Assembly (NCBI RefSeq): GCF_023229025.1
Contig: NZ_JALOAA010000001.1
Coordinates: 83,219 to 147,218, forward strand
Length of the DNA: 64,000 nucleotides
DNA from: Sulfurimonas sp.
GTDB lineage: Bacteria > Campylobacterota > Campylobacteria > Campylobacterales > Sulfurimonadaceae
Reading direction: 5' to 3'
Made by a program: the position numbers and the translations under genes. The notes below the pieces were generated by a model. That model worked only from the letters and a program-made list of their open reading frames with translations. It was not told the origin of the DNA and did not search any database. Numbering within the stretch: the first letter of the stretch is position 1; each line of letters starts with the position of its first letter. Of this stretch, positions 52,468 through 60,593 are shown piece after piece.

Positions 52468-53574
52468 CTACTCGACTATAAAACGCTCCTGCTTAAGCAC
52501 TGTAAAACTTTTTGCATCTTTATTTTTCTCAAGATTTAATTTTTTAAGAGCTTTTGGATTTACGATGTAGTATCCAAGCTGAACTTCTACTTTATCTTTA
52601 CTCTCAACTTTATCACTATAACTTATCTCTCTTTTCTCATTTGCTTTTAACATAGTATCGACTATAACTCTGTTTGCAAGCCATGGCATTGAAGGACCCT
52701 CCTTATTGCCTATTACCTTTACAAAGGAGTTGCTCTTTAATGGTGTTACCTTTTTATCTTTTACAAGATTTACTCTAAGCTCTACAACTCTAAGAGGATG
52801 AAGCATGAGATCATGCGGTGCTTTATTGTTGATTGTGATTTCAAAACCATCTGAACTCTTTTTAAAGTCAAGCTCAACATATTTAGATAGCATCTGCGGG
52901 TCTTTTCTAGCTCCGGGAAATCCGTGATAAGAGTGCTGTTTTGTCTCTCTGATTGTTGTTGCTGTCCCATCGACTTTTGGCATATGACATGTTATACAGT
53001 TCTCTTGCTCGTTTTGCGCACCCTCTTTTGATGTTTTGCAAATCATAAACTCATCTTTATTTTGTCTGTGTGAGTGACACCCCATACAGACTTCTCCTGT
53101 GTAGTAGTTCTTGTTTGTATAGTCAATATCATGATATGGTGAACCTACGGTAGTTTTGTTTAAACCAAACCATGAGCTCTCTTTTTTATAAATTACTTTT
53201 TCGCTCTCTCTGCCTGCCTCTGCCGAGTAGAAAGTCTTTGCATCTTTGTTGTATATATTTTTATTTACACTTGCGTGCTTCTCTATATCTTTAATCGTAT
53301 GACAACTCGAACATGTTATGCCCTTTTTAGCCTCTTGTTCATTTTTAGCATTTGGAGTGTGGCAATCTGCACATACATAATTATCTTTAGCTTTTGCCGG
53401 ATGCATATCCCAAACAGCCTTGTGAATTTCATCATCATAGATTGAGGACTTTCTATGCATTGAGTTCTCAAACTCATCAACTATAAGCGGATGACATTTT
53501 TTACATGTCTCTATTTCAGACTCCCCAAGCAGGAGTGACGATAGAACTAATGTTAGCAATACTATCTTGTTCAT
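52468..53574 (-). CDS. Periplasmic multiheme (five CXXCH) c-type cytochrome
   Basis: A 368-residue exported cytochrome. Signal peptide MNKIVLLTLVLSSLLLGE, then five heme motifs CKKCH, CADCH, CSSCH, CMGCH and CITCH within the first two thirds, and a C-terminal beta-rich domain without hemes. The pattern resembles the cytochrome c554/c-prime-beta style multiheme family; the substrate is unknown. The frame is open to 53616, but the ATG at 53574 has AAGGA upstream and begins the signal peptide. It is preceded by a consensus FNR box. Confidence 0.85.
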   Translation of the reverse strand: MNKIVLLTLVLSSLLLGESEIETCKKCHPLIVDEFENSMHRKSSIYDDEIHKAVWDMHPAKAKDNYVCADCHTPNAKNEQEAKKGITCSSCHTIKDIEKHASVNKNIYNKDAKTFYSAEAGRESEKVIYKKESSWFGLNKTTVGSPYHDIDYTNKNYYTGEVCMGCHSHRQNKDEFMICKTSKEGAQNEQENCITCHMPKVDGTATTIRETKQHSYHGFPGARKDPQMLSKYVELDFKKSSDGFEITINNKAPHDLMLHPLRVVELRVNLVKDKKVTPLKSNSFVKVIGNKEGPSMPWLANRVIVDTMLKANEKREISYSDKVESKDKVEVQLGYYIVNPKALKKLNLEKNKDAKSFTVLKQERFIVE

Positions 53575-53606
53575 ATAAACTATCCTTTTAATTATTATAA
53601 GTTGAA

Positions 53607-53647
53607 ATTCTAACAAGTAATAATTTTTTCTACTTGATTCACATCAA
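53607..53647 (-). promoter_or_regulatory. FNR/CRP-type box with spaced -10 element, promoter of the multiheme cytochrome
   Basis: TTGAT-TCAC-ATCAA at 53634-53647 matches the E. coli FNR consensus TTGAT-N4-ATCAA exactly. On the reverse strand TAGAAT at 53612-53607 is a good -10, putting the box centre about 41 bases before the predicted start near 53600, the class II activator position. A second reverse -10 (TATAAT, 53599-53594) is also present. It could also serve the divergent coaBC gene. Confidence 0.65.
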
Positions 53648-53731
53648 CAATCTTAAAAAGAGGTAGTTTGAGTATAAATTCCTCAGCTCTTTTATGTTAA
53701 AATATATCCACTAACATTTATGAGGTAAATA

Positions 53732-55000
53732 ATGCTCATCCCATCAGATTTGCTAAAAGGCAAAAAGATACTCCTTGGAGTAACAGGCTCAATTGCGGCC
53801 TATAAATCACTTGAACTTGTAAGGCTACTAAACAAAGCCGGTGCAGAGGTAAAAGTAGTTATGAGTGAAGCGGCAAAGAAGTTTGTCACTCCGCTATCTT
53901 TTGAAACACTAAGCTCAAACGAAGTTCTAGATGATACAAACGAATCATGGGTAAATAGTCATAACCATATAAAAGCCGGTGAGTGGGCTGACCTGCTACT
54001 CATTGCTCCGGCAACCGCTAACACCATAGCAAAATTAGCAAACGCTATAGCCGATAACATACTCTTGCAGAGTGCCTTGGCATACCCTCATCTAAAAATA
54101 ATTGCTCCATCTGCAAACACAAATATGATAAACAACCCTATAACAAAAGCCAATCTCAAAATGCTTGCCATTGCAAACTATGAGATAATAGACACTCAGA
54201 CAAAAGAGCTTGCTTGCAAAACAGTAGGTGATGGTGCTATGGCTGAGCCTCAGGAGATTTTTTGGCACTGCGCAAAAGCTCTTCTAAGAGAGGAGTTTTG
54301 GATAGATAGAAGAGTTATTGTAACAGGTGGAGCAACTATTGAGAAGATAGACGAAGTACGTTATCTCTCAAATTTCTCAAGCGGAAAAATGGCTTCAGCA
54401 CTCGCTACCGCACTTTACTGCAAAGGTGCAGATGTAAATCTAATCTCTTCAAAATTTGACAAAGATCTCCCTCTTGATCTCTATACTATAGATATACAAA
54501 GCAGTTCTGAGATGTTAGAGTATCTGACAGACTCGGTTCGCATCGCAAAAAAAGGCAAACTCTCAAAAGCTACACTTATGAGAGAGGAGCAGATTCATCT
54601 AATTCAAAAGAAGCCGTATCTATTTATGGCGGCGGCAGTCAGTGACTATGTTGCCGAGTTCCCGCAAAACACAAAATTAAAAAAAGAGCAGTTAGGCGAA
54701 GAGTGGAACCTAAAACTAAAACAAAATATAGATATATTAGATTCAATTGATAAAACTGACATAACTACTATAGGCTTTAAGGCAGAGATGGATGAAAAAA
54801 ATGCCGTTGAAAACGCTACTAAGATGATAGACTCTAAGGGAGTTGATGCAGTTTGTTTAAATATCTTAAAGGACTCTTCAAGTTTTGGAACTGATACTAA
54901 TGAGGTAGAGTTTATAGTTAAAAATAAAAAAGAGACAATTCAGATGTCAGACAAGCTAAGCGTCTCATTTGAAATTTTACAACATGCAAAAAACATATGA
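53732..55000 (+). CDS. coaBC: Bifunctional phosphopantothenoylcysteine decarboxylase/synthetase CoaBC
   Basis: Two steps of coenzyme A synthesis. 422 residues. The N-terminal flavin decarboxylase CoaC has VTGSIAAYKSLELVRLL, SHNHIKAGEWADLLLIAPATANT and APSANTNMINNP. The C-terminal CoaB has VIVTGGATIEKIDEVRYLSNFSSGKMA and a C-terminal VCLNILKDSSSFG. GAGG precedes the ATG. It overlaps uppS by four bases. Confidence 0.95.
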   Translation: MLIPSDLLKGKKILLGVTGSIAAYKSLELVRLLNKAGAEVKVVMSEAAKKFVTPLSFETLSSNEVLDDTNESWVNSHNHIKAGEWADLLLIAPATANTIAKLANAIADNILLQSALAYPHLKIIAPSANTNMINNPITKANLKMLAIANYEIIDTQTKELACKTVGDGAMAEPQEIFWHCAKALLREEFWIDRRVIVTGGATIEKIDEVRYLSNFSSGKMASALATALYCKGADVNLISSKFDKDLPLDLYTIDIQSSSEMLEYLTDSVRIAKKGKLSKATLMREEQIHLIQKKPYLFMAAAVSDYVAEFPQNTKLKKEQLGEEWNLKLKQNIDILDSIDKTDITTIGFKAEMDEKNAVENATKMIDSKGVDAVCLNILKDSSSFGTDTNEVEFIVKNKKETIQMSDKLSVSFEILQHAKNI

Positions 55001-55674
55001 ATAGAGCAAGACATATAGCCATTATCATGGACGGCAATGGAAGATGGGCAGAGTTAAGAGGAGAAAAGAGAGTAAAAGGGCATGAAGAAGGCGCAAAAAC
55101 AGTAAGAGCAGTTACAGAGTTTTGCTCGCATGATGAAGATATAGAGAGACTAACTCTTTACGCTTTTTCAACAGAGAACTGGAAAAGACCTCGCTTGGAA
55201 GTAGAGTTTTTGATGAAACTTCTACAAAAATATCTAGATAGTGAACTTGAAAACTATCTTCAAAATAACATAAGATTTGAGCCGATAGGCGATATTAGAG
55301 CGTTTTCAAAGTCACTACAGCAAACAATTCAAAACGTAAAAGAGAGGACTGCTCACTGTGATGGTTTGGTTCAGTCGTTAGCACTCAACTACGGTGCTCA
55401 TGATGAGATATTAAGAGCAGTAAATAGAATTAAAAACTCTAAAGATGACATAACAGAAGCTATGCTCTCAAATGCACTTGATTGTAAACATAATGTTGAT
55501 TTAATTGTTAGAACAGGCGGAGATAAAAGGCTCTCAAACTTTCTGCTTTGGCAATCAGCATACGCAGAGCTATTTTTTACAGATACGCTTTGGCCAGATT
55601 TTACGACTGATGAACTAAAGAGAATTATAAAAGATTTTACAAAAATTGAGAGAAGATTTGGAGGAGTTAAATAA
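54997..55674 (+). CDS. uppS: Undecaprenyl diphosphate synthase
   Basis: Cis-prenyltransferase making the C55 lipid carrier for cell-wall building. 225 residues. The catalytic Asp is in HIAIIMDGNGRWAELRG, followed by LTLYAFSTENWKRP and LIVRTGGDKRLSNFLLWQSAYAEL. It overlaps coaBC by four bases and the prepilin peptidase by one. Confidence 0.95.
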   Translation: MNRARHIAIIMDGNGRWAELRGEKRVKGHEEGAKTVRAVTEFCSHDEDIERLTLYAFSTENWKRPRLEVEFLMKLLQKYLDSELENYLQNNIRFEPIGDIRAFSKSLQQTIQNVKERTAHCDGLVQSLALNYGAHDEILRAVNRIKNSKDDITEAMLSNALDCKHNVDLIVRTGGDKRLSNFLLWQSAYAELFFTDTLWPDFTTDELKRIIKDFTKIERRFGGVK

Positions 55675-56489
55675 TGGAACTCTTTATCGCTTTTATACTC
55701 GGCGTGCTGTTAGGCTCTTTTTTAAATGTAGTAATTTTAAGAGTTCCTAAAGATGAAACCGTAATTCTTGGCTTTTCTCACTGCCCTTCTTGCAGAAACA
55801 CTCTAAAGCCTTGGCATAATATACCTCTGTTTTCTTGGATTTTCTTAAGAGGAAAATGTGCTTTTTGTGCCTCTAAAATATCTCTGCAGTACCCTATGAT
55901 TGAATTAATTTCCGGTCTGATACTTTTACTCTTGGCTATGAAGTTTGGACTAAACCTTCCGGCTCTACTAATTGGTTTTAGCTTTTTAACCCTACTTGCC
56001 TTGTCTATGATAGATTTCAAATACAAAATGGTTCCGGACTCTTTAAATCTTTTAGCTTTAATATTTGCCATATTTGGTGCATGGAGTATAGATGGAATTT
56101 TTACAAACTTCCAAAACGCCCTGCTCTTTGCCGGCGGATTTACACTGCTTAGATTTGCTATCTCATACGCATTGACATCATCTGCTCACAGGCATGCCAA
56201 AAAAACGATCACCTCTTGGAGCAAGAACTACCACACCTACCCTTTTATTGAAGCAATGGGCGAAGGCGATATAATGGTAGCTGCTACCATGGGAGCGCTT
56301 CTAGGAGTTAAACTCACACTAGCGGCTATATTTCTCTCTGCGCTTTTAGCACTGCCTGTTATGCTCTTTGTCATGAAAGGCTCAAAAGAGGAACAGAGAG
56401 TCCCTTTTGTCCCATTTTTAGCAATGGCTACATTTATAGTTTATATATTTGATAGCCAAATTTCAAGATATATAGAGGCTAACTACTAA
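55674..56489 (+). CDS. Prepilin peptidase (type IV leader peptidase, PilD/GspO family)
   Basis: A 271-residue membrane aspartyl protease that trims and N-methylates prepilin-like proteins. The N-terminal zinc-type CXXC pairs are CPSCRNTL and CAFCASK. Catalytic Asp residues are in LSMIDFKYKMVPD and GEGDIMVAATMGALLG. It has about seven membrane helices. No pilin or secretion genes are nearby. In a one-base-overlap operon with uppS and lptF/G. Confidence 0.92.
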   Translation: MELFIAFILGVLLGSFLNVVILRVPKDETVILGFSHCPSCRNTLKPWHNIPLFSWIFLRGKCAFCASKISLQYPMIELISGLILLLLAMKFGLNLPALLIGFSFLTLLALSMIDFKYKMVPDSLNLLALIFAIFGAWSIDGIFTNFQNALLFAGGFTLLRFAISYALTSSAHRHAKKTITSWSKNYHTYPFIEAMGEGDIMVAATMGALLGVKLTLAAIFLSALLALPVMLFVMKGSKEEQRVPFVPFLAMATFIVYIFDSQISRYIEANY

Positions 56490-57508
56490 TGAAAATATTG
56501 CAAAATTATATAAAACAGTCTCTCTCTGTTTTGTTCTTATCTATATTTTTACCTCTTTTTTCAATTGCTTCTGTTGTTTTTTTAATAAAGATGGCTACAT
56601 ATACGGCAGTTATTCAACTCTCGCTATTTGAGATGAGTAAACTATTTTTCTTTATGCTGCCTGAGCTTCTTTTTTATACGTTGCCTATATCTTTTTTTAT
56701 AGCCGCAACGCTTGCGCTCTTTAAGCTCTCAAATGACAATGAGATAGTCGTGCTCTTTGCTCTTGGAATTAGACCAAGAGTAATTCTAAAGACACTTTTT
56801 GCACCTGCGCTATTTTTGTCTATTATAATGCTCTTTAACTTTTTTGTTCTCTTTCCCCACGCCAAAGTTCTCTCAAGCAACTTTATATCATATAAAAAAA
56901 GTGAAGCAAAGTTTAACCTCTCCGCCTCAGAATTTGGACATAAATTTGGAGAGTGGCTTCTATATATAGGAAAAGATAATCTTGATGAAACATACTCCGA
57001 CGTAATTTTGTTTAATAAAAAACAGGACGAAGAGGTTTTAATAGGCGCTAAAGGAGCAGAGATTATTAACGATTCTGGGATTTTGCGATTAAAACTTACA
57101 GACGGAGAGGGTTATAGTTACTCAGAAGAGAAGTTTACTCAAATTGATTTTAAAATTATGTATATAAATGATACTATGAAGGCAGATCTTCATGAGTATC
57201 AAACGCCTATGCAGTACTGGTTTCCTAAAGACACCTCTTTAAAAACAGAAAAAAGGCTCATTACCAATACTCTGTTTTCGCTCTTTCCGGTTTTAAGCCT
57301 TTTTTTAATTGCAAGCATCGGCATAGTCCATGTTAGGCACCAAAAAGGAAAGGTTTACCTGTTTCTTTTTCTCTCAATAATTATATATGACGCACTTGCA
57401 GTTGCACTCCAACTTGCTATATCTACTTATGCCGTACCTGTTTTAATCATAGGGTGGCTATTAGCCACATATATAATGTACAAAAAAATGATTGTATCTA
57501 AGTTTTAA
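56489..57508 (+). CDS. LptF/LptG-family LPS export permease
   Basis: A 339-residue inner-membrane permease of the YjgP/YjgQ family, which with LptB and LptC extracts LPS for transport. Three helices lie at each end (about 12-40, 50-80, 95-120 and 265-290, 298-320, 322-338) with a periplasmic beta-jellyroll between (about 125-260). One of the pair only, so LptF versus LptG cannot be decided. It overlaps both neighbours by one base. Confidence 0.85.
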   Translation: MKILQNYIKQSLSVLFLSIFLPLFSIASVVFLIKMATYTAVIQLSLFEMSKLFFFMLPELLFYTLPISFFIAATLALFKLSNDNEIVVLFALGIRPRVILKTLFAPALFLSIIMLFNFFVLFPHAKVLSSNFISYKKSEAKFNLSASEFGHKFGEWLLYIGKDNLDETYSDVILFNKKQDEEVLIGAKGAEIINDSGILRLKLTDGEGYSYSEEKFTQIDFKIMYINDTMKADLHEYQTPMQYWFPKDTSLKTEKRLITNTLFSLFPVLSLFLIASIGIVHVRHQKGKVYLFLFLSIIIYDALAVALQLAISTYAVPVLIIGWLLATYIMYKKMIVSKF

Positions 57509-58218
57509 TGAGATGCGCACTAACTATAGCCTATAACGGTACAAACTTCTTGGGTTCACAGACACAAAAGAGCTCAAAAAATACAGTACTCGGGCAGTTA
57601 GAGCATGTACTAAATCAATTAAATATCGACTCAAAAGTAATTGCAAGCGGACGAACGGATAGAGGCGTACATGCAAGTGGACAGGTCTGCCATATCGACT
57701 TGCCGGAGTTTTGGAGTGACTTAGAAAAATTAAAAAAAGTTTTAAATGAGATGCTTCCGCCATCAATTATTGTCAAAAAAACAGATGCGGTAGATGATAA
57801 CTTTCACGCTAGATACAGCGCAAAAAAGAGGCTCTATAGATACATTATCAAAGAGTCTCAAAGCAATCCGTTTGAAGAGAGTTTTGTAACATTTTTAGAC
57901 TCTATTGATTTTTTAAATATAGAGAAAAATATAAAACTCTTTGAAGGTGAACATGATTTTAAATTTTTTATGAAAAGCGGTAGCGATGTCAAAAGTACAA
58001 CTAGAGTTATATATAGAGCTTTTGCCTACAGACATAAAGGATATATCATACTTAACTTTGAGGCAAACGGTTTTTTAAGAAGCCAGATAAGGTTAATGGT
58101 AGGGGCATTGCTAGCTCTTAGCGCCGATGAGATAAGAGAGCAGCTTCAATGCAAAATAAATTATAAAATAAAACCGGCTAAGAGCAACGGCTTATATCTT
58201 AGCAAGATTAAATATTAA
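57508..58218 (+). CDS. truA: tRNA pseudouridine(38-40) synthase TruA
   Basis: Isomerises U38-U40 in the anticodon arm. 236 residues. The catalytic Asp is in ASGRTDRGVHASGQV, followed by FHARYSAKKRLYRYII and the C-terminal FLRSQIRLMVGALLAL. The start overlaps the lptF/G stop by one base. Last gene of coaBC-uppS-pilD-lptF/G-truA. Confidence 0.95.
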   Translation: MRCALTIAYNGTNFLGSQTQKSSKNTVLGQLEHVLNQLNIDSKVIASGRTDRGVHASGQVCHIDLPEFWSDLEKLKKVLNEMLPPSIIVKKTDAVDDNFHARYSAKKRLYRYIIKESQSNPFEESFVTFLDSIDFLNIEKNIKLFEGEHDFKFFMKSGSDVKSTTRVIYRAFAYRHKGYIILNFEANGFLRSQIRLMVGALLALSADEIREQLQCKINYKIKPAKSNGLYLSKIKY

Positions 58219-58264
58219 CTATTTTTTGCTAATATTTTGCCAATTTTAAAAGATTGGGCAACAG

Positions 58265-58726
58265 ATGAACTATGAGATAACAAAAGCCACTCAGGGTGAA
58301 GAGGTAAAGTTTAAAAATCCGGATCCGGCTTTTTATAAGGCACTTGGACATGAGGGGATGCAGGAACTTATGTATAAGTTTTATGACCGCATATATGAGA
58401 GCGATATTGCCCACTTTTTTCCCCAAGACCCAAATGAGTTTGAGGAGGTAAAGAAGAAAAATACAAAATTCTTTATTCAAATTTGTGGCGGTCCCTCTGT
58501 CTATGATGAGGAGATGAGAGGTAAAGATTTAGATCAATATATGATTGACATACATAAAAACTTCTCTATATATGAAAAATCAAGAGATGAGTGGCTTGGA
58601 ACTTTTAGAGAGGTTTTAATGGAGCTTGATATTGAGCAAGATATAAAGGATGATTTCTGGCAATATCTAGATAAGTTTTCAAAACTTACCGTAAATAGAT
58701 ACCTAAAAGAGTCCTCCTACGTTTAG
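58265..58726 (+). CDS. Truncated (2-on-2) hemoglobin
   Basis: A 153-residue heme protein of the truncated-globin family. YKFYDRIYESDIAHFFP, GGPSVYDEEMRG, the proximal His in MIDIHKNFSIYEKSRDEWLGTF and a C-terminal helix. The WL after RD fits groups II/III. It likely binds O2 or NO, with a role in NO or oxygen stress. Start ATG at 58265, 46 bases after truA. Confidence 0.85.
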   Translation: MNYEITKATQGEEVKFKNPDPAFYKALGHEGMQELMYKFYDRIYESDIAHFFPQDPNEFEEVKKKNTKFFIQICGGPSVYDEEMRGKDLDQYMIDIHKNFSIYEKSRDEWLGTFREVLMELDIEQDIKDDFWQYLDKFSKLTVNRYLKESSYV

Positions 58727-58801
58727 AAGAACTCAGTTACGCTGTCTGCGTTCTGTTTTTACCATCCTCTTTGGCTTTAGTTTGCTTTTGTATGCTTAAA
58801 C

Positions 58802-59554
58802 CTACTTTTTTACTATACTCCACAAAATGCCAAGATACTCATGTATTGCTATTTTCGAGTTCTCAAGTGAACCTATATCCGGTTCTGCAAAATAGCTGCT
58901 AGTCTCATCTTTATGAAAATCTGTCGGTGCTGCGATAGGATTTAACCCAAGTGACTCAAATAGCCTCATAGATCTTGGCATGTGCGTTGCAGAAGTCACA
59001 AGAACAAACTTTTCACTCCCAACTACAGTTCTTAAAAAAAGTGCTTCCTCTTTGGTATCTTTTGGCCCGGGATTAATAATCATATCCTCTTCCTTAACGC
59101 CAAGCGAGAGTGCAAGTTTAGCGTTCATGGTGGCATTAGAGACATCTGTACTCCCTTTATAGCCTGTAAAAACAAGTTTGGAGTTTGGTATCTTTTTGTG
59201 TATTAACACGCCCTCTAATACCCTTTTAATACCTGAATCACTTATATTTGAAGAGAGTGGCTGCGAGCTGTCGGTATTATGACCGCTTCCAAGTACATGT
59301 ATATATTTTACAGCCTCTTTGTACTCATATTTTGGGTGGCTATTTTCTAGGTTTTTTACTAAAAAATTTGAAAACGGCTGGTATGAAAAAAGCAGTAGTA
59401 ATCCAAAAGCTAGGGATAAAAATAGTTTTGAAAAGCTTTTTTTATCCCTAAATAAAAAATATAGTCCAAGAACAAAAAGAGCCAAAACCAAACCCAGCGG
59501 CTCTACAAAAAATGTAATAAACTTCTTTAAATAAAATCCAAATTCCACTGCCAT
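58802..59554 (-). CDS. YdcF/ElyC-type DUF218 membrane protein
   Basis: A 250-residue protein with two N-terminal membrane helices (about 10-32 and 37-56) and a periplasmic DUF218 domain (HVLGSGHNTDSSQPL, VLIHKKIPNSKLVFTGYKGS, VLVTSATHMPRSMRLFESLG). Such proteins affect envelope integrity. An in-frame ATG at 59593 exists, but 59554 has GAGG five bases upstream and is chosen. Confidence 0.85.
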   Translation of the reverse strand: MAVEFGFYLKKFITFFVEPLGLVLALFVLGLYFLFRDKKSFSKLFLSLAFGLLLLFSYQPFSNFLVKNLENSHPKYEYKEAVKYIHVLGSGHNTDSSQPLSSNISDSGIKRVLEGVLIHKKIPNSKLVFTGYKGSTDVSNATMNAKLALSLGVKEEDMIINPGPKDTKEEALFLRTVVGSEKFVLVTSATHMPRSMRLFESLGLNPIAAPTDFHKDETSSYFAEPDIGSLENSKIAIHEYLGILWSIVKK

Positions 59555-59613
59555 ACCACCTCGCCAATAGTGCAGAATTATAGTATAATTCATATAAAAT
59601 TATAGGATTAAAA

Positions 59614-60348
59614 TTGCAAGCATTTGGAAAATTTTCAACAAATTTTGATGTTGAGTACTTAACACAGCACTATATATATATTCCGCAAGAAGATGAGACT
59701 ATAGATATAGAGAGACTCGAAGAGCTATTAAGTAAAAAGCGCAAGAGTGTAATCGGAACTATTTTTTTATACAACCCCACTATCTCTCCCGTGGGATACA
59801 ACACAAACTCTAAACTCGCAGCACAAGGCTTTGAGTTTGACGATAAATTTCACGAACTGAATTTTGATAATAATTGCAACCTGTTTGCTTCGGCAATAAA
59901 AGAGGGATATAAAGGCAAACTAATAGAGATAAAATATCTTTTCAATATTAACAAAGCAAATATAGAACCGACTCCAATTTTAGAAGAGTTTGATGCAGAC
60001 TTAGATAAATATAGAAGTAATCAGCTTACAAGATATGACAAAGAGCTAAACTATCATGACTATCTAAACATTCGCCTTAGCGGCAAATTTGTATTTTTTG
60101 CCTCAGGAAATAAGTTTGACAGACACCATAAAAATATTATTCTTTATGCAAGAAACCTTGCTGCACAAGCAAAAAAACTTGGCAAGGATATCTCTTTTAT
60201 GTACGATAGCAATCATGATGCGCAAGAGAGCGAAGAGTTGGCATATTTTTTGCCGCCAATTGCAACGGGAAAACTAAAAGATGTAAGGGCAAACGCTTTT
60301 AAAAAAGCGTTCTCAAAGTATCCTCCACAAATTATTAAAACATTGTAA
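59614..60348 (+). CDS. Hypothetical protein
   Basis: A 244-residue soluble protein with TTG start at 59614 (AGGA upstream). Segments of note are TIDIERLEELLSKKRKSVIGTIFLYNP and YLNIRLSGKFVFFASGNKFDRHH. No signal peptide, membrane helix or recognised motif. A terminator-like hairpin overlaps its stop codon. Confidence 0.65.
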   Translation: MQAFGKFSTNFDVEYLTQHYIYIPQEDETIDIERLEELLSKKRKSVIGTIFLYNPTISPVGYNTNSKLAAQGFEFDDKFHELNFDNNCNLFASAIKEGYKGKLIEIKYLFNINKANIEPTPILEEFDADLDKYRSNQLTRYDKELNYHDYLNIRLSGKFVFFASGNKFDRHHKNIILYARNLAAQAKKLGKDISFMYDSNHDAQESEELAYFLPPIATGKLKDVRANAFKKAFSKYPPQIIKTL

Positions 60349-60372
60349 AGGGAGCTGTTTTTTAGCTTTTTT
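60348..60372 (+). terminator. Terminator-like hairpin after the 59614 gene
   Basis: AAGGGAGCT pairs with AGCTTTTTT (AGCT/AGCT core extended by three G-T pairs and two A-T pairs) around a 7-base loop and ends in a T-run. It separates the upstream gene from the riboswitch-like leader that follows. Confidence 0.4.
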
Positions 60373-60407
60373 AAAGTTTCATACTGTAGAATAGTTTTAT
60401 ATATCTC

Positions 60408-60480
60408 AAAGCCAAACTTATTGTGAAATAGGGACGGAAAGTTACGAGTCTTGGCACTTAACAAGATAGTCGGATTGCAA
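60408..60480 (+). ncRNA. Candidate cyclic-di-GMP-I (GEMM-I) riboswitch aptamer
   Basis: Matches the GEMM-I core as I know it: GCCAAAC (60411-60417), a hairpin CTTATT-GTGA-AATAGG (60417-60432) closed by a GNRA tetraloop, GGGACGGAAAG (60431-60441), TTACGAGTCT, a second hairpin GTCTTG/CAAGAT (60448-60453 with 60462-60467) and AGTCGGATTGC (60468-60478). Departures: the outer P1 stem is weak (GCCAA with UUGC needs a bulged C), and GGACGC is GGACGG. TAGAAT at 60387-60392 could be the -10. GGATTGCA (60472-60479) can instead pair with TGCATCC (60521-60527), a possible switch. Confidence 0.58.
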
Positions 60481-60593
60481 CTTAAATTTTATTAAAAATA
60501 TTGTTGATTTTTTTAATTGCTGCATCCCAAATTTACCAATATCTTGTTTGAGTGTTTTGTTAGATAAATTAGCTATTGTGGCGGTTTTATAAA

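Noticed and set aside
58727..58801. Gap between the hemoglobin and ydcF genes as a gene remnant or RNA
   Set aside because: Pyrimidine-rich but no open frame, hairpin or known motif could be supported.
60213..60464. 83-codon reverse open frame over the riboswitch candidate
   Set aside because: No family resemblance and no ribosome-binding site. The RNA signal on the forward strand explains the sequence better.
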